NCBI GenBank assembly: GCA_009760855.2
Contig: WPIO01000111.1
Location: forward strand, 1,031,501 to 1,095,500
Reading direction: 5' to 3'
Source: Cristatella mucedo
Taxonomy: Eukaryota > Bryozoa > Phylactolaemata > Cristatellidae
Length of the DNA: 64,000 nt
The notes beneath the pieces are model-generated. The model was not told where the DNA came from. It did not search any database and saw only the letters and a list, made by a program, of their open reading frames with translations. A program made the position numbers and the translations under genes. Shown here one piece after another: positions 10,901 to 21,680 of this stretch; positions within the stretch are counted from its first letter, which is position 1; each line of letters opens with the position of its first letter.

Positions 10901-11283
10901 CACATAAAGGTGAAGCAGCAGAAACAGGCCAAAGCTGTAAACACAGTGCTCGCCTCAATACGATCTGCAAGACTTAAGCATGAGCATTTTCAGCCATTGA
11001 TTGTCTAGTACTAATAACACTAACAAGGTAAGGTACAGCCAACCAACTATGCTGTAACGAGGCAGGTGACAGGTATTAAAACTAGTGCAACACGATAAAT
11101 ACAATCTCACCATCTCCCGCATTGAGGACGATTGAACTTCGATGAGGATACCAAAGCTGCATTTGCTGATGGCACATTTGCAGCTGCTGCATTGCCAGTT
11201 GTGGACCATCAGGCCACATCTGAATCACCTGCCCTAGCGACCCACCCCAGGCAGACGAACAATACCGAGTCAGTTTCATGGAT
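10901..11283 (+). CDS. Possible terminal exons of an unknown plus-strand gene
   Basis: A textbook acceptor (TTTTGTCTACAG, ending 10900) opens a frame of 35 codons starting HIKVKQQKQAK and stopping near 11009. A consensus donor AACAAG|GTAAGG follows at 11027/11028. Further on, a frame near 11117-11283 encodes an Ala-rich stretch (TKAAFADGTFAAAALPVV) ending SVSWIK and stop. That second frame is repeated almost exactly at the left edge of the window (1-115). No domain is recognised. A minus-strand frame overlaps, and the splice signals may be accidental. Confidence 0.25.
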
Positions 11284-11667
11284 CAAGTAACTGTCGTGGC
11301 AGCACCTCCAACTTGGGTTTCTCCAGAGGATCAGCCAGGAAATCTTGAGACTTTAGGTCGACAGCAGCTGTAACGGTGCATTAAAAGAAATCTCTCAGGT
11401 CTAATGAAGCACACAGTAACTATAGGTGTGAACTGCATTCATCGATCGACGGCAGCAACATGAAACTGCTCTCTGCAGCTAGCTTTTACAAAAAATTGCA
11501 GAGATTTATGAGTGGCATCATCGCATAGGTTTAAAAAGTTCAGAAAAAATCCCAAAGGCAGTTAAGAAATCTTTGCCTCAATGCCGTTATTGCTAGAACT
11601 AGATTAAGGCCAAATCGTGAGCCACGATATTGCTAAGTTTTGCCTACGTAACTCCGAAGCTCACTAA

Positions 11668-11850
11668 ACCTGACTCGTATATGCTTCTCACTTTCTCTTT
11701 GTTGCATGAGATTAAGTATTTTAGCAACTAAATATATACCGGAAGTCGCTTAGGCTTTGAGTGAGCTATATAAATTCTCCTGCCTAACACCTAAATAGTC
11801 TTTGTGGCTTTTTGGAGTTACAGACGAAGGTAAATTACTTTTTCTGATCA
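11668..11850 (+). mobile_element. LINE-B 3' fragment
   Basis: It contains the LINE-B signature 'cttctcactttctctttgtt', then 'agtcgcttaggctttgagtg' and 'ctttttggagttacagacga'. It is absent from the corresponding place in duplication copy 1. Confidence 0.75.
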
Positions 11851-12312
11851 TCTTATTATACCGTTTGATTTGAAAGGCCAGTAGCTGCTGAAGGTGCCCA
11901 CCTACAATGAAGGTCCTAATGACAAATAAAACGTCAAATTTTCACCAACATTGAAAGGGCCTTACGAGGTAAAACAACCCATCAGCTGAAAGTTGGCTTT
12001 AGGCATCCAGCCCATCTTCCAACGAAATTGAGTAGCAAGCTTTGAATGAAAAGTGGCTAAAAAGATTCTTTCGTAAATGCTTAAATCTCTGGTGTGTTTG
12101 CAAGGTGTATGCAGTCGTCTTCTATATACACCACCCAGCCTAGTACACTTAGCACATATAGCTTGTCTTCCTAGGCAGTACAGTATAATGAGAACTGGTA
12201 AACAATCCATGTCGAACATGTAGCTATCAAGCAATACAAATCGGAAAATTCAAGTGCATCGAGGTTAGAACATGCAAATGACAAACGGCAAGAATCAGCA
12301 TCAACGGTCAGC

Positions 12313-13750
12313 TCAGCATAATTCACGAAGCTCCAATTCTTGGAGTCGGGTTGCTGGCCACCAAAACTCAGCCAGGTTTTGCTCACTAGCATGCCGGATG
12401 TCCCGGTTGATAAACTTAATTGGCTCATCCATCGACTGACCATTTAAACTGGATGCAGGCTCTGTAATGTTGTCCAGGCTGACGAAAATGTCATCTGAAA
12501 TATTTTGCCAGTCAATGCAAGGGGTCGGATTGGTCAACCGTTACATGGATATACTACCCAAGGTGCAAGGCCTAAACGCTGAGGTGACAATGCAATACAA
12601 TGCCTCACGTGACTGTTTGATAAGGCTGATTCTTGCTGGGAGAGCTGATTCGACAGCATGCTGCCTCACCTGTCAATAGCCAAGGCAGATCAAAACATTC
12701 CGTGGCCAGGTTGGGTAAACTGCCTGGCGAACATTTCAGCATGTAGACTAGGTTATCTGGGTGTTGAGATGCTCTAGTTCCATTCAGCCGTTTTACCAGA
12801 CTTCTCAGCTGGCCCAGCAGCTGCTTCTGCTGATGTAGCAGGCACACGACTTCATCAACTTCGACAAGCCTATCACTGTAATCAACGGCTTGGTGCATCT
12901 TCTCGTCCAGCTCGTTTGCAGCAGCTTTTAAATCGGAGGCCTTTCCGTCCAGCTTGACGTAGCAGTCAAGGAGTGCTGCCTTCGCTTGCTGGTAAGCAGC
13001 ACCGACAGCTTCCACCACAAAGTCTTTTTTGTTTTCAGCCGATTCAATCCAGCTGCACGAGCTATTTCCAGCTTGTCCCCAAAGCTGTTGTGCAGTTCAA
13101 GGACAGCAGATTTGCCTTTTAGGCTGGTTTGCAGGTCCTAGGCCTCTTTATTCACATCTTCATATTTAGAGATGCACTTTGTGTCAGTAATCAGAGCCGT
13201 GTGGTGCCGACTGCTAATGCACCTTTTTGATTAAGTCAGGCAGTTCGTCGACTGGCAAGTGAAGCAGAATATTTCGTACTCTTGCTTGTGCTGAGTGCAC
13301 ATAACTGAGGTTGCAGCGAGCATGTCATCGGTGTGAACTCGTTCAGTAACTTTGTCACGTTTTTTGCTATAGGCGTTGTGCCTATTCGAGCATTCTTGGC
13401 ACAAAGACTTGCTCCATGTACTGCATCTGACGTCGGTATCCTTGGCGGTGTGCCATTCTCGTGGCACACATTGCAAGTCTTCATTTGGTTCCATATTTCC
13501 GAACGCAATACTTCAGCGTTTAGGAATACGTATTCCTTAGTCATGCCACTTACATGATTGCACGATGGACAGGTTACACTTGTCCGGGTCGTGCCCGAGT
13601 CTGTCTCCACAGAAAGGCAGTTCTTGCAGAAGCTGTGCAGGCACTGCAGTGGCACTGCAGCAGCACAGCATCCTTTATCGTATTGCTTCATTTGGGACAG
13701 GTAAGCTTGTCTGTAGCATTAGCTCTTGAAAGTCCTTCTTGAGAAGACAT
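12313..13750 (-). pseudogene. Broken TRIM-like paralogue
   Basis: This is the duplicate of the gene at 2200-3654. The start ATGTCTTCTCAAG at 13750 is preserved, but TGA interrupts the RING after about 20 codons. A frameshift follows, after which CLHSFCKNC continues in another frame. B-box cysteines and the coiled coil are readable in pieces (13691-13236 and 13018-12670). The phase-1 intron is conserved: donor GACAG|GTGAGG at 12670/12669, acceptor TATTTCAG ending 12495, length 175 bp. Exon 2 (12494-12313) still reads to the ELRELC stop. Loss of the RING argues against ligase function, unless a downstream start gives a B-box-only product. Confidence 0.85.
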
Positions 13751-13770
13751 CTTTGACCTAAAAAAAAGTA
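13751..13770 (-). promoter_or_regulatory. Splice acceptor upstream of the pseudogene ATG
   Basis: On the minus strand TACTTTTTTTTAG ends at 13758, seven bases before the ATG. It matches the acceptor position in the intact paralogue. Confidence 0.5.
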
Positions 13771-13884
13771 GGAGGAAGGTGCTGCATCAATTCTATGTTC
13801 TGCAGTCTTGTCGTCGAGATTTCGGCACCACGGCTGCTGTGGCCGGCACATACCAGGAATGCTTTCGCTATGAGATACGTAAAA

Positions 13885-14050
13885 AATATTAGCTGATAAA
13901 ACAGCCTCTTTTATATAGCGACAGAAAAGCCTTTGCGGCTCACCACCACTTGCAGTCGCGATAAAGGACTGTCCACTGCAGGAATCGAACCCACGACATC
14001 ATGAACGAGGTCTTGAAAAGCAACAAGTGTGCCATCTTGGCTAAGCATGC
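13885..14050 (-). mobile_element. SINE-B copy (tRNA-derived)
   Basis: The minus strand reads a tRNA-like head with A-box-like 'cttagccaagatgg' and B box 'gggttcgattcc'. A body with 'aaaggcttttctgtcg' and the family end 'gaggctgttttatcagc' follow. Comparison with 3770-3830 shows that this insertion is specific to duplication copy 2. Confidence 0.75.
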
Positions 14051-14140
14051 CAAGCCAGTGCAAAAAATTTCCTAATGCAAGAGAGCTTGAACCCTGCTTT
14101 CCTGCTATGCTCTACTGTCGGAATGTCAACTGCAATAACG

Positions 14141-14581
14141 CATTTTAGTGGGCTTCCACATCTCTGGCCTCGAGATGACTGGCCTTTGAGATCGAGACAT
14201 GTTGACCCGGTCACCAACCTATTCATTACGAATACAGCTTTCAGTTTAGAGTGGGCTAGGCAGGACGGCAAGATCTCTCGGGGACCTTTTCCTACCAAGC
14301 TTTGATTCGTCTCTTGGTTTTCTTGCAGGCTCGCCACCGACGGCTGCAGCCACGTGCCCAGTCGAGATCGCCAGCCCAGCAACATTACTGCTCAGAGGGA
14401 CAGGCCGGCTAACTAGGATCTACCGTCTAATATACTCGTTATTGCAGCCAAGCTGCTCTAAGGACTAGTGAGCAGCTGGTTGAGCAGGGCCATGGCAGTT
14501 AGCCACCGCAAGGATGGGCCACGAAGAATGTAGCCCATTTTTTAATTAACTCTGGCAGTCACATTACGAAACAATAAAAAG
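14141..14581. other. No gene seen
   Basis: A 114-residue minus frame (14385-14041) overlaps the SINE-B head and shows no domain. The rest is unassigned sequence. Confidence 0.45.
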
Positions 14582-14930
14582 TAATAATAATACACTTGAT
14601 AGAGCGCCCTCAGATAACTCAATCTTTCTCTAGGCACTTTACATTTGCTGCAAAGGAAACACTATCAAATCGTGTCGAAATATCATGCTTGATAAAAAAA
14701 AACATGAAAAACATGGTTATGGTGACATGCACGGGTCAACATGCAAGCGTGGTTAGAGGCAGCATGCAACAGTGTTAGCTGGCATAAAGGACAAGTCACA
14801 GGGACCCACTAAATGCTGTCTTAAATAGGTGCGTTTTAATTTCTCTGTAAATGTGGTCAAGTCAGGGGAGGTCGCAATGGAAGTCGGGCGTGAGTTCCAG
14901 GCTTCCGATGCATACGAAATGAAGGCACAA
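14582..14930 (-). mobile_element. LINE-A 3' copy, diverged
   Basis: A TAA tail, the hairpin (with changes) and the 3' untranslated region followed by the RT C-terminal end read on the minus strand. Similarity fades after about 14930. Confidence 0.88.
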
Positions 14931-15184
14931 AAGAGGCCTGCAATTTGCAAAGGCCTTTCAGCATTAATTTTCTGGATGAATTGGTAGAAAGCTAAACAGG
15001 AATACTTTGTATACAGCCAAAGCAATGGACCTTGAAGTAGGCACGTGACTCGCACATGAATGGAGAGGACGACGACTAGTGGCTGGTAGATCCACTCCCG
15101 GGGACACACTAGTTGCCTCGATAACCATGCTAATAGGGTAAGGAGATGAAGGGTAGTGGTCATAGATGCATACCGTCGGTCGTG

Positions 15185-15335
15185 CTGGTTTGGTTTGGCC
15201 CAGTGGTTAAGGTGCTTGCCCCAACCAAGGTAAGGCCAAGCTCGTGGGCTAGAGCCCCGAGTCAAATGTAAGGCACCTGAATAACAATTCAGTTTTTTAG
15301 AGCACCATACTGATAGATTATATATTAAGATCTCA
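15185..15335 (+). mobile_element. SINE-A copy, diverged tail
   Basis: The head is clear ('ggcccagtggttaaggtgct', then 'gctcgtgggctagagccccg'). The hairpin-like tail is decayed. Confidence 0.8.
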
Positions 15336-15369
15336 GTGGGTGCTTTAATAATACATTATTTCTATTGTT

Positions 15370-16020
15370 AATCAAGCCCTTACAGTTGGTGCACAACTGT
15401 GCAGAAGGGCCTGCCTGTCCTTAGCTGAAGTTGCGACATCACATCACATTCTTTCTCGCCTACCCGCACTGGCTTTCAAGCAAGTAGCATTCAGTCGAAT
15501 TCTAGGTGCAGTCACCCACTTTTAGGTGTTCTCTCATTATCCTGCTGCAGCCTAGCTGGGAGAACTACTCCCCTAACAGGCGAGGCATCGCACCACCTGC
15601 GTTTTTTTTTACTTCAATCGTTTACCTACACCTTGCACTAACCTCAAATCCTTCGGAGACCGTGCCTTTAGCCCCTATGCTTTCATTGCCTGGAGCTCAC
15701 TCCTGACTGACGTCACGACATCTCCTGTCTAGACAACATTCAAAAAGAAAATACAACGAACCTTTGTCACAGCATTTAGAGAGCCTTTGTGATTCGTCGT
15801 ATTTGTGTTTCTGTGTGCCGACTTTGTGCATCCTATTCATACTTTACATGTTGACACTGTGAATATCACCTCCAAAAATGTCATGCTTGTCGACATTGCG
15901 AATGTTATCACTAACTATTTGATCATGCTTCTTTTACAGCTTTTGTAAACTGCCTAGAAAGAGATTGTTTTCCAACGGCGATAAATCAATGTGTTATATT
16001 ATTATTTTTGTTATTATTAT
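15370..16020 (+). mobile_element. LINE-A degenerate copy
   Basis: The RT C-terminus through the 3' end is readable with many substitutions ('ttacagttggtgcacaactg', 'ggagaccgtgcctttag', 'tgcctagaaagagatt'). It ends in ATT repeats. Confidence 0.85.
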
Positions 16021-16134
16021 TTCTGTAATGACCTCCTGTTCTTGTTGTATTAGGCTCATATAAGAACACGGCAACAAAAACCTGTGTAATGCTTGGTCGA
16101 GTTCTATGCAGCAACAATGAGTAGAGTGTCACTG

Positions 16135-16210
16135 TCATACCACTGCTAGATCTATTGGCTGCCTTTGACATTTTCCATGTAGATATCCTGCTTGAACGAC
16201 ATCTCCTGAC
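16135..16210 (+). mobile_element. L2-like RT fragment
   Basis: The translation resembles LLDLLAAFDI followed by DILLERHLL, a decayed version of the RT segment seen at 36541-36600. Confidence 0.5.
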
Positions 16211-16775
16211 TGGGAGTTAAAGACTGTGATACATTACATCAATTAACGGTCAAGCAACGAACGAACATTGTGAGCTCTAGCATATCCAAAGTCGAATATA
16301 GCTGGCCTATTTCAAATGCATTGATAGGGACCCACTGACGCTTGTCACGTAAAGTGAAACAGCTCATCCTACAACTGAAAGCACCCATCTAACAGCCATG
16401 CATGTCTTGAGTTTGTAACTCTGCAAAGACAAAGTGGGTGCTATGCAAGAGAATTTTCTGTAGCCACTCAAAGTCTAAGGGGCAGAAGGGACGAAGCCGG
16501 CTTGCCCAATCCAGCTGCTGCTGCTGCTTGTAGTGGAACAACTAACTGAGGCAAAGAGAGGCCACTCTGTCACTGCCACAAGGGCAAGCGAAGGTCATGC
16601 CAAGTCTGTTGCTAGTTGTGGACACCGTATTTGCACTTTGCCTAAACACACTAGTATGAAGTAGCTGCAAGCCATGGCTACTGGTATTAAGCCCAGCTGC
16701 ACCTAATGTGGGACAATTGGCTCATGGTATGGCTTGGTTTGGTTTCTACCAGCAGTAAGCGCCTGATCCAAATGG
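16211..16775. other. No gene seen
   Basis: No coding or repeat signature recognised. Confidence 0.45.
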
Positions 16776-16908
16776 GTGTCCGCGGTCTGCTCGAATCACT
16801 TGTCTAGCTAACAAATTGCGTTTCAATAGAGTCTGAAACTAAACCAAACAGACTCTGTCGATACTCAATTTGTTAGCTAGACAAGTGCTTCGAGCAGACA
16901 GCAGACAC
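16776..16908. repeat. Foldback hairpin, 60-bp arms, 13-nt loop
   Basis: The arm 16776-16835 is complementary to 16849-16908 with 53 of 60 positions pairing by my count. The core 'cacttgtctagctaacaaat' is perfect. The loop is 16836-16848. The transcript would form a single long stem like a precursor small RNA or an old foldback element. Confidence 0.85.
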
Positions 16909-16924
16909 CAGCTTCCTCCACATT

Positions 16925-17640
16925 CATTCAGGGGCTTACAGCTGGTGCAAAACTTTGCAGCTGGGCCTGCCTGCCGTGAGCACTGCAGTTGCCCCATCTC
17001 ACCACTTCTCGCCGATCTGCACAGGCTTTCAGTCAAGCGCCGCATCAACTTCAAGGTTGTGTCACACACTTTTAGGTTCCTACATTCTTTGACACAAGCC
17101 TAAATCTCAGATCTACTCCCCCACCAAGCCAAGCATCGCACCACAAGGTTTTTGGAATCCAAGTGTTAACCAATACTTGGACAAATGTCAAATTCATTTG
17201 GAGACCCTGCATTTAGTTCATATGCTCCCAAAGCCTGGAACTCACTCCCGACTTGCATTACGACATCCCATGGACATCCGTCGACATTTAAAAAGAAACT
17301 AAAAACACATCTATGTATCACAGCAATTCGTGGTTCCCTGTGACACTGTGCAAGCTGCCACTCACCAAACTTGCATGCTCACCCTGTGCATGTCAGCCCC
17401 AATCATTTTATTCTTGTTTTTTATTGAGGTTTTTTATTTTTTTCATTATTTATTTCTATTTTTTTATTTATTTATTGATTTATATATTTTTTTATTGCTT
17501 ATTTTTATTTTATTGAGGATGCTACCCCTAACCATTCGATCGTGCTTCTTTTGCAGAAGATTTAAAGTGGCCAGAAAGGGAATGAGTTCTCCAAGGGTGC
17601 TATATCACATGCATTATTTTAATTACAATTATTATTCAGT
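16925..17640 (+). mobile_element. LINE-A degenerate copy with T-rich interruption
   Basis: The RT C-terminus to the 3' end is recognisable. A run of about 110 bp of T-rich simple sequence (17406-17518) interrupts the 3' untranslated region between 'ccccaatcatttt' and 'gctacccctaaccattcgat'. Confidence 0.85.
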
Positions 17641-17820
17641 TCTCCGAGGTCGCCAGACAAATGTATTATTATTATTGGTGTGCTCATCCGTGCAGCTGCT
17701 CTGGATATGTATCACTTACCACATTCATGATTTTACCGTATTGCAAATCTGAAGTGTTTTTTAAAGATATTTAGTTATCTGAGGGTGCTATTCAATATAC
17801 TACTATTATTATTACTAATG
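17641..17820 (+). mobile_element. LINE-A second 3' end
   Basis: This is a further decayed 3' region with 'agatatttagttatctgagg' and an ATT tail, directly after the previous copy. Confidence 0.6.
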
Positions 17821-19200
17821 TCATTTAGGGCTAATCATGTTCTAGTTTTGCTATCGTTTAAGGCATTTTCTCACCAGTTGCTATTCACTTTCTCGAGATC
17901 ACTCTCACAACACGAACCTCTGCTATGTCATGATACTTGGGGCACTCTTATGATGCCCTTCTATGGTGTGCATGCAGCTGCTACTCCTGTCGGCATACCA
18001 ATACGGAAAAAACTACGGCTCATTAGCTGCTTCAAGGTGCTGCTTCAATGTACCAGCTCTACAAGTACTGGACGTGCATCTGCAAGGGCTAATGCCGTAG
18101 CCAGAGCCATGCCTGTACCAAAGGAGTTTCGTTCAGAAACAGCTGTCAGTTAACTAGCAGAGCAAGTAGGAAGCTAAACATTAAAGTCATACAGTTCTCA
18201 ATAACTACTATAATCACTAACATTAAAGTCCTACAGTTCTCAATTGGCCGGCGGTGCTGGGTTGTAAGAAACTACGACGTGTCAAAGTATTTATGCATAT
18301 GTCGGCGACCTTTCAAATACCGATAAAAAGCTTCATGCTTCGGTGCATCCCGAAACCCTAACGAAGCTTGACTTAAGTTACAGACAACGAAATGGCGGAG
18401 TGCTAAATCAGTCTGATTATGACTGATTTTTATTACTCGCGGTTCCAGAATTATTCTTGCAATGAACCACTTATGCACCAATCTATGCCCTAGGTAGCAT
18501 AAATGAAAAGATACGGCATGTAATTGACTCAGGCATTGCAGCAGAGGTGTGTCCTTAGGCCACTGAGCCATATGGGGGCTGGCGTACGTCATGGCCGCAG
18601 TCGAACGCCCGAGTCCCTTAGTCACCATCAAAAAGGTAGATGCACTATAAGGATACAGACTTGTTTCCTGACGTACGGACGCTCTTCCCAACTGCTGCAG
18701 CTCTTGCTATGGTCGGCCAACATGTATGCATTGGAACTGCGCCTTCAAGCCGTTAGCCACAATTCCGAGTATCATGACTTTACCGAAACTTCATTGCTTA
18801 ATGTAGGCTAAGACACGTGCAGTTTTCGCCCAAGCTCAGTCCGAGCGAGGAAGCCGCTATTTAAAAAGGAGGGAGCTTATTCGCAACGGCCCAGAGTGCA
18901 AAAGACTCACGTGTCTTGCGTGGTCATTTTGAATCGGCTCGCCGGAGGTCGATTCGGCAGCTCCAGGTGAACGTAGCCAAACAAAAGCATGCCGTCTGCT
19001 CGGCCGGAGCGCAGCGAGTGGGCAGCAATCGGCTTGAGGGTCACATGACGAGCACTGCAACGGGACGACACGCGTCTGCACCTAGCGGAAGCCACTATTC
19101 ACTGTGAGGCTGCCGACTTCCGTTCCCGAATTTGCATGGGAACGCGAGCTGCGTCGTCTTGAGTGTTCGGACATCTAAAGGAGGTACACCGCACAAAACA
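17821..19200. other. No gene recognised
   Basis: A 139-residue minus frame (18691-18272) has no recognisable domain. A direct repeat of about 25 bp ('acattaaagtcatacagttc') occurs near 18180 and 18222. The stretch 18900-19110 is GC-richer. Confidence 0.4.
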
Positions 19201-19201
19201 T

Positions 19202-19330
19202 GGCTCGGACCTGTGGTCGAGACGCTCGCCGCCAGTATGGTCAAGGTGAACGTACGGTATGACTAACGGAGTGCGGTGCGTGCGAAACTCCTAAATAGGG
19301 ATAAGTTCTTTCAGTGGGCTATGCAAATTT
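19202..19330 (+). mobile_element. SINE-A old degenerate copy
   Basis: The order of head, CGCT-rich middle and 'cctaaatagggataagttct' tail fits SINE-A at low identity. Confidence 0.45.
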
Positions 19331-19369
19331 AGACGCGGTAAAGACTTAGAAAGAAAGAAAGGTTTAGAC

Positions 19370-19450
19370 TGATAAAAAAGAAATTTAGTAAAGCAGCCTC
19401 GTATTACTTGTAAAACTGTATGCGCTTCACTGACAAGGATCACCGTTATT
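19370..19450 (-). mobile_element. SINE-B end fragment
   Basis: Only the family end is visible ('gcagcctcgtattacttg' in plus orientation). Confidence 0.35.
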
Positions 19451-20778
19451 CACAAGTAAGGATTTTTTCATTGTTACTGAATTAACATAGAGCAACGATT
19501 CGGACTTAGGTTGACATGATGGCTCCAAGACTAATTTTTGTATATGGATCGTCACACTACGGATGGTGGGTGTATTTTTCTAAAATTGACTATGGACGGC
19601 CAACCCCGCCCGTTGGTTAGCCCTCACTCTAGCTCTGTAACTGTCTTCGTTTAAATCCGATGCAATTAGTGGGGCCCCTATTCTCCGCCGCGATTCTCGC
19701 GACTTGCGTGCGGCGCGCGTACCGTAAATCAAAAGCGGATTAGCGAACCTAATTAAAAAATAGGCCTGTCAATTTAACTGAAACGCGAGTCGCCGGATGT
19801 GGATAATGACTGTCGCTATGCCGCGCTTAAAGCTCAGATAGCAGACGGACAGAAGTAGCAGTGCTGCTAGTAAAGCCGTTAGATTTATCAGAATTAGGTG
19901 TTGTAGTGCCAGGCATGCTAATTATTATTCGAGTGTCTACTACGAGCCTCCTCTGATCGCGTTGACACGTGAATAGGTAGCCTTCGATAATGCAGTCTTC
20001 CATCACACGACACACTGTTTTCAAGCTATCTGGCGGCTCTGTACGTTTAACCGCTGGCACGGTTCATCAGTCAGGGTATGACTCCATGCCTTTAGAATAT
20101 TAAAGTTCCGGAATCATCTAATCCAACAATCCATAACCAACAGTTAAACGCCGTAAAAAAGCCCAATTGTCGTAGTTGTCGGTCAGTTGTAGTTTTAAGT
20201 TTGCAAGAGTGTTGCACCAAACTGACTGGTGCTGTACACACACCTCTCTGATGCTATAAATAGACGAGCGATATGAATTTTATAGATGAAGGTTCGTATG
20301 CTTTTCTTTGCTGCTAGGCTACTGCTACCTGCGACCTCTCAGCATGCATCAAAGTAGTGTCTGCTTCTCTGAGTCGTCGGCTCTAACGGATTTCTCACCT
20401 ATCTGTGCTGAATAGAACTGCTACAGGGGTGGGACTGCGTACGTGGCCTAAGAACTTCACTACAGGAGCTGCTTCAGCACGTTTGAAAATGCTGTACTCA
20501 TTGAAGTCCTCAGACGGATGTGACTTGAGTTGGCAAAATTGTCCTGAAGGCACTTAGATTGTAGGTGGCCGAAAAAGTGATTGGAGAATAAGGAAGCAGG
20601 CTTTAAAAGGAGCAGACCTAACAGCACCTGAAGATGAACTTGAGGTTGCTGTAGCCTCTTTCATTTTTTTCTTCGTGTCACCGATGGCTTTACGAGCGAG
20701 TGTCGTGATGATGTTGCTCCCAGTGAATAACCTGGTGACACTTTTCTAATTACGACGCCATATCCGTCTGTTAATAGT
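19451..20778. other. No gene recognised
   Basis: A 77-residue minus frame (20060-19827) is open but shows no known domain. The rest is unassigned. Confidence 0.4.
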
Positions 20779-21680
20779 TAACAATAATAATGATAATAAG
20801 AACAATGCACTTGATAAAGCGCTCTTAGATATCTCACTCTCTTTCCAGGTGCTTTAAATTTGCTGCAAAGGGAAACGCGATTGAATGGTGAGTAATATCA
20901 TGCTTGATATACAACATGAATAATAATAATAAAAATAATAATGCACTTGATAAAGCGCCCTCAGAGAACTCAATCTCTCTCTAGGCGCTTTACATTTGCT
21001 GCAAAGGAAAAGGCAATTGAATGGTGAGTAATATCATGCTTGATAAACAAACAAAAAGAGTAACATGGTTAGCGGTGACATGCACGGGTCAGCATGCAAA
21101 TGTGGTTAGTGGCAGCATGCACAGTGTCAGCACGCATAAGCACATCAAGGACGAATCACAGGGACCCACTAAATGCTGTCCTAAATAGGTGTGTTTTTAG
21201 GTTCCTTTTAAATGTGGTCAGGTAAGGGGATGTTCTGACGCAGGTCGGGAGGGAGTTCCCGGCTTTGGGAGCATACGAACTAAATGCACGGTCTCCTAAG
21301 GATTTGAAGTTTGTACAAGGTATTTGTAGAATGTTGGATTCCGAAAAGCGTGGTACGATCCTTGGCTTGATGGGGGAGTATATCTGAGAGGTAGCCAAAG
21401 AACGGTTAGGGGTGAAAGCACAGGTTCAGCATGCAAGTGTGGTTAGTGGATGCATGCACCTTGTCAGCACGCATAAGCGCATAAAGGACAAATCAAAGGG
21501 ACCCACTAAATGCTACCCTAAATAGGCGTTTTTACTTTCTTTTTAAATTTGGTCAAGTCAGGGGATGTCGTGACGCTCGTCGGGAGTGAGTTCCACGCTT
21601 TGGAAGCATACGATCCAAGCGCACGGTCTCCAAAAGATTTGACGTTTGTACGAAGTATGTTGAGCTTTGCACTTGAAAAT
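20779..21680 (-). mobile_element. LINE-A outer copy, split by a nested insertion
   Basis: The outer element occupies 20779-20920 (tail, hairpin, start of the 3' untranslated region). It resumes at 21403-21680 with 'ggttaggggtgaaagcac' and the RT C-terminal region. The two halves join in register around the inner copy. Confidence 0.85.
20921..21402 (-). mobile_element. LINE-A inner (nested) copy
   Basis: This copy has an intact hairpin, a TAA tail and high identity to 27095-27600. It sits inside the older, more diverged LINE-A in the same orientation. A short deletion lies near its 5' end. Confidence 0.88.

Larger units (their letters stand above)
11169..14140. repeat. Segmental duplication, copy 2
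   Basis: This is the counterpart of 1-4140. It holds the broken TRIM-like gene and is the empty site for the LINE-A insertion at 278. It carries its own insertions: a LINE-B 3' end (11668-11850) and a SINE-B (13885-14050). The first 277 bp are nearly identical to copy 1, while the rest has clearly diverged. Confidence 0.85.

Noticed and set aside
18180-18246. Direct repeat as a target-site duplication
   Set aside because: The two 25-bp copies are separated by about 17 bp with no element between. A local tandem duplication is simpler.
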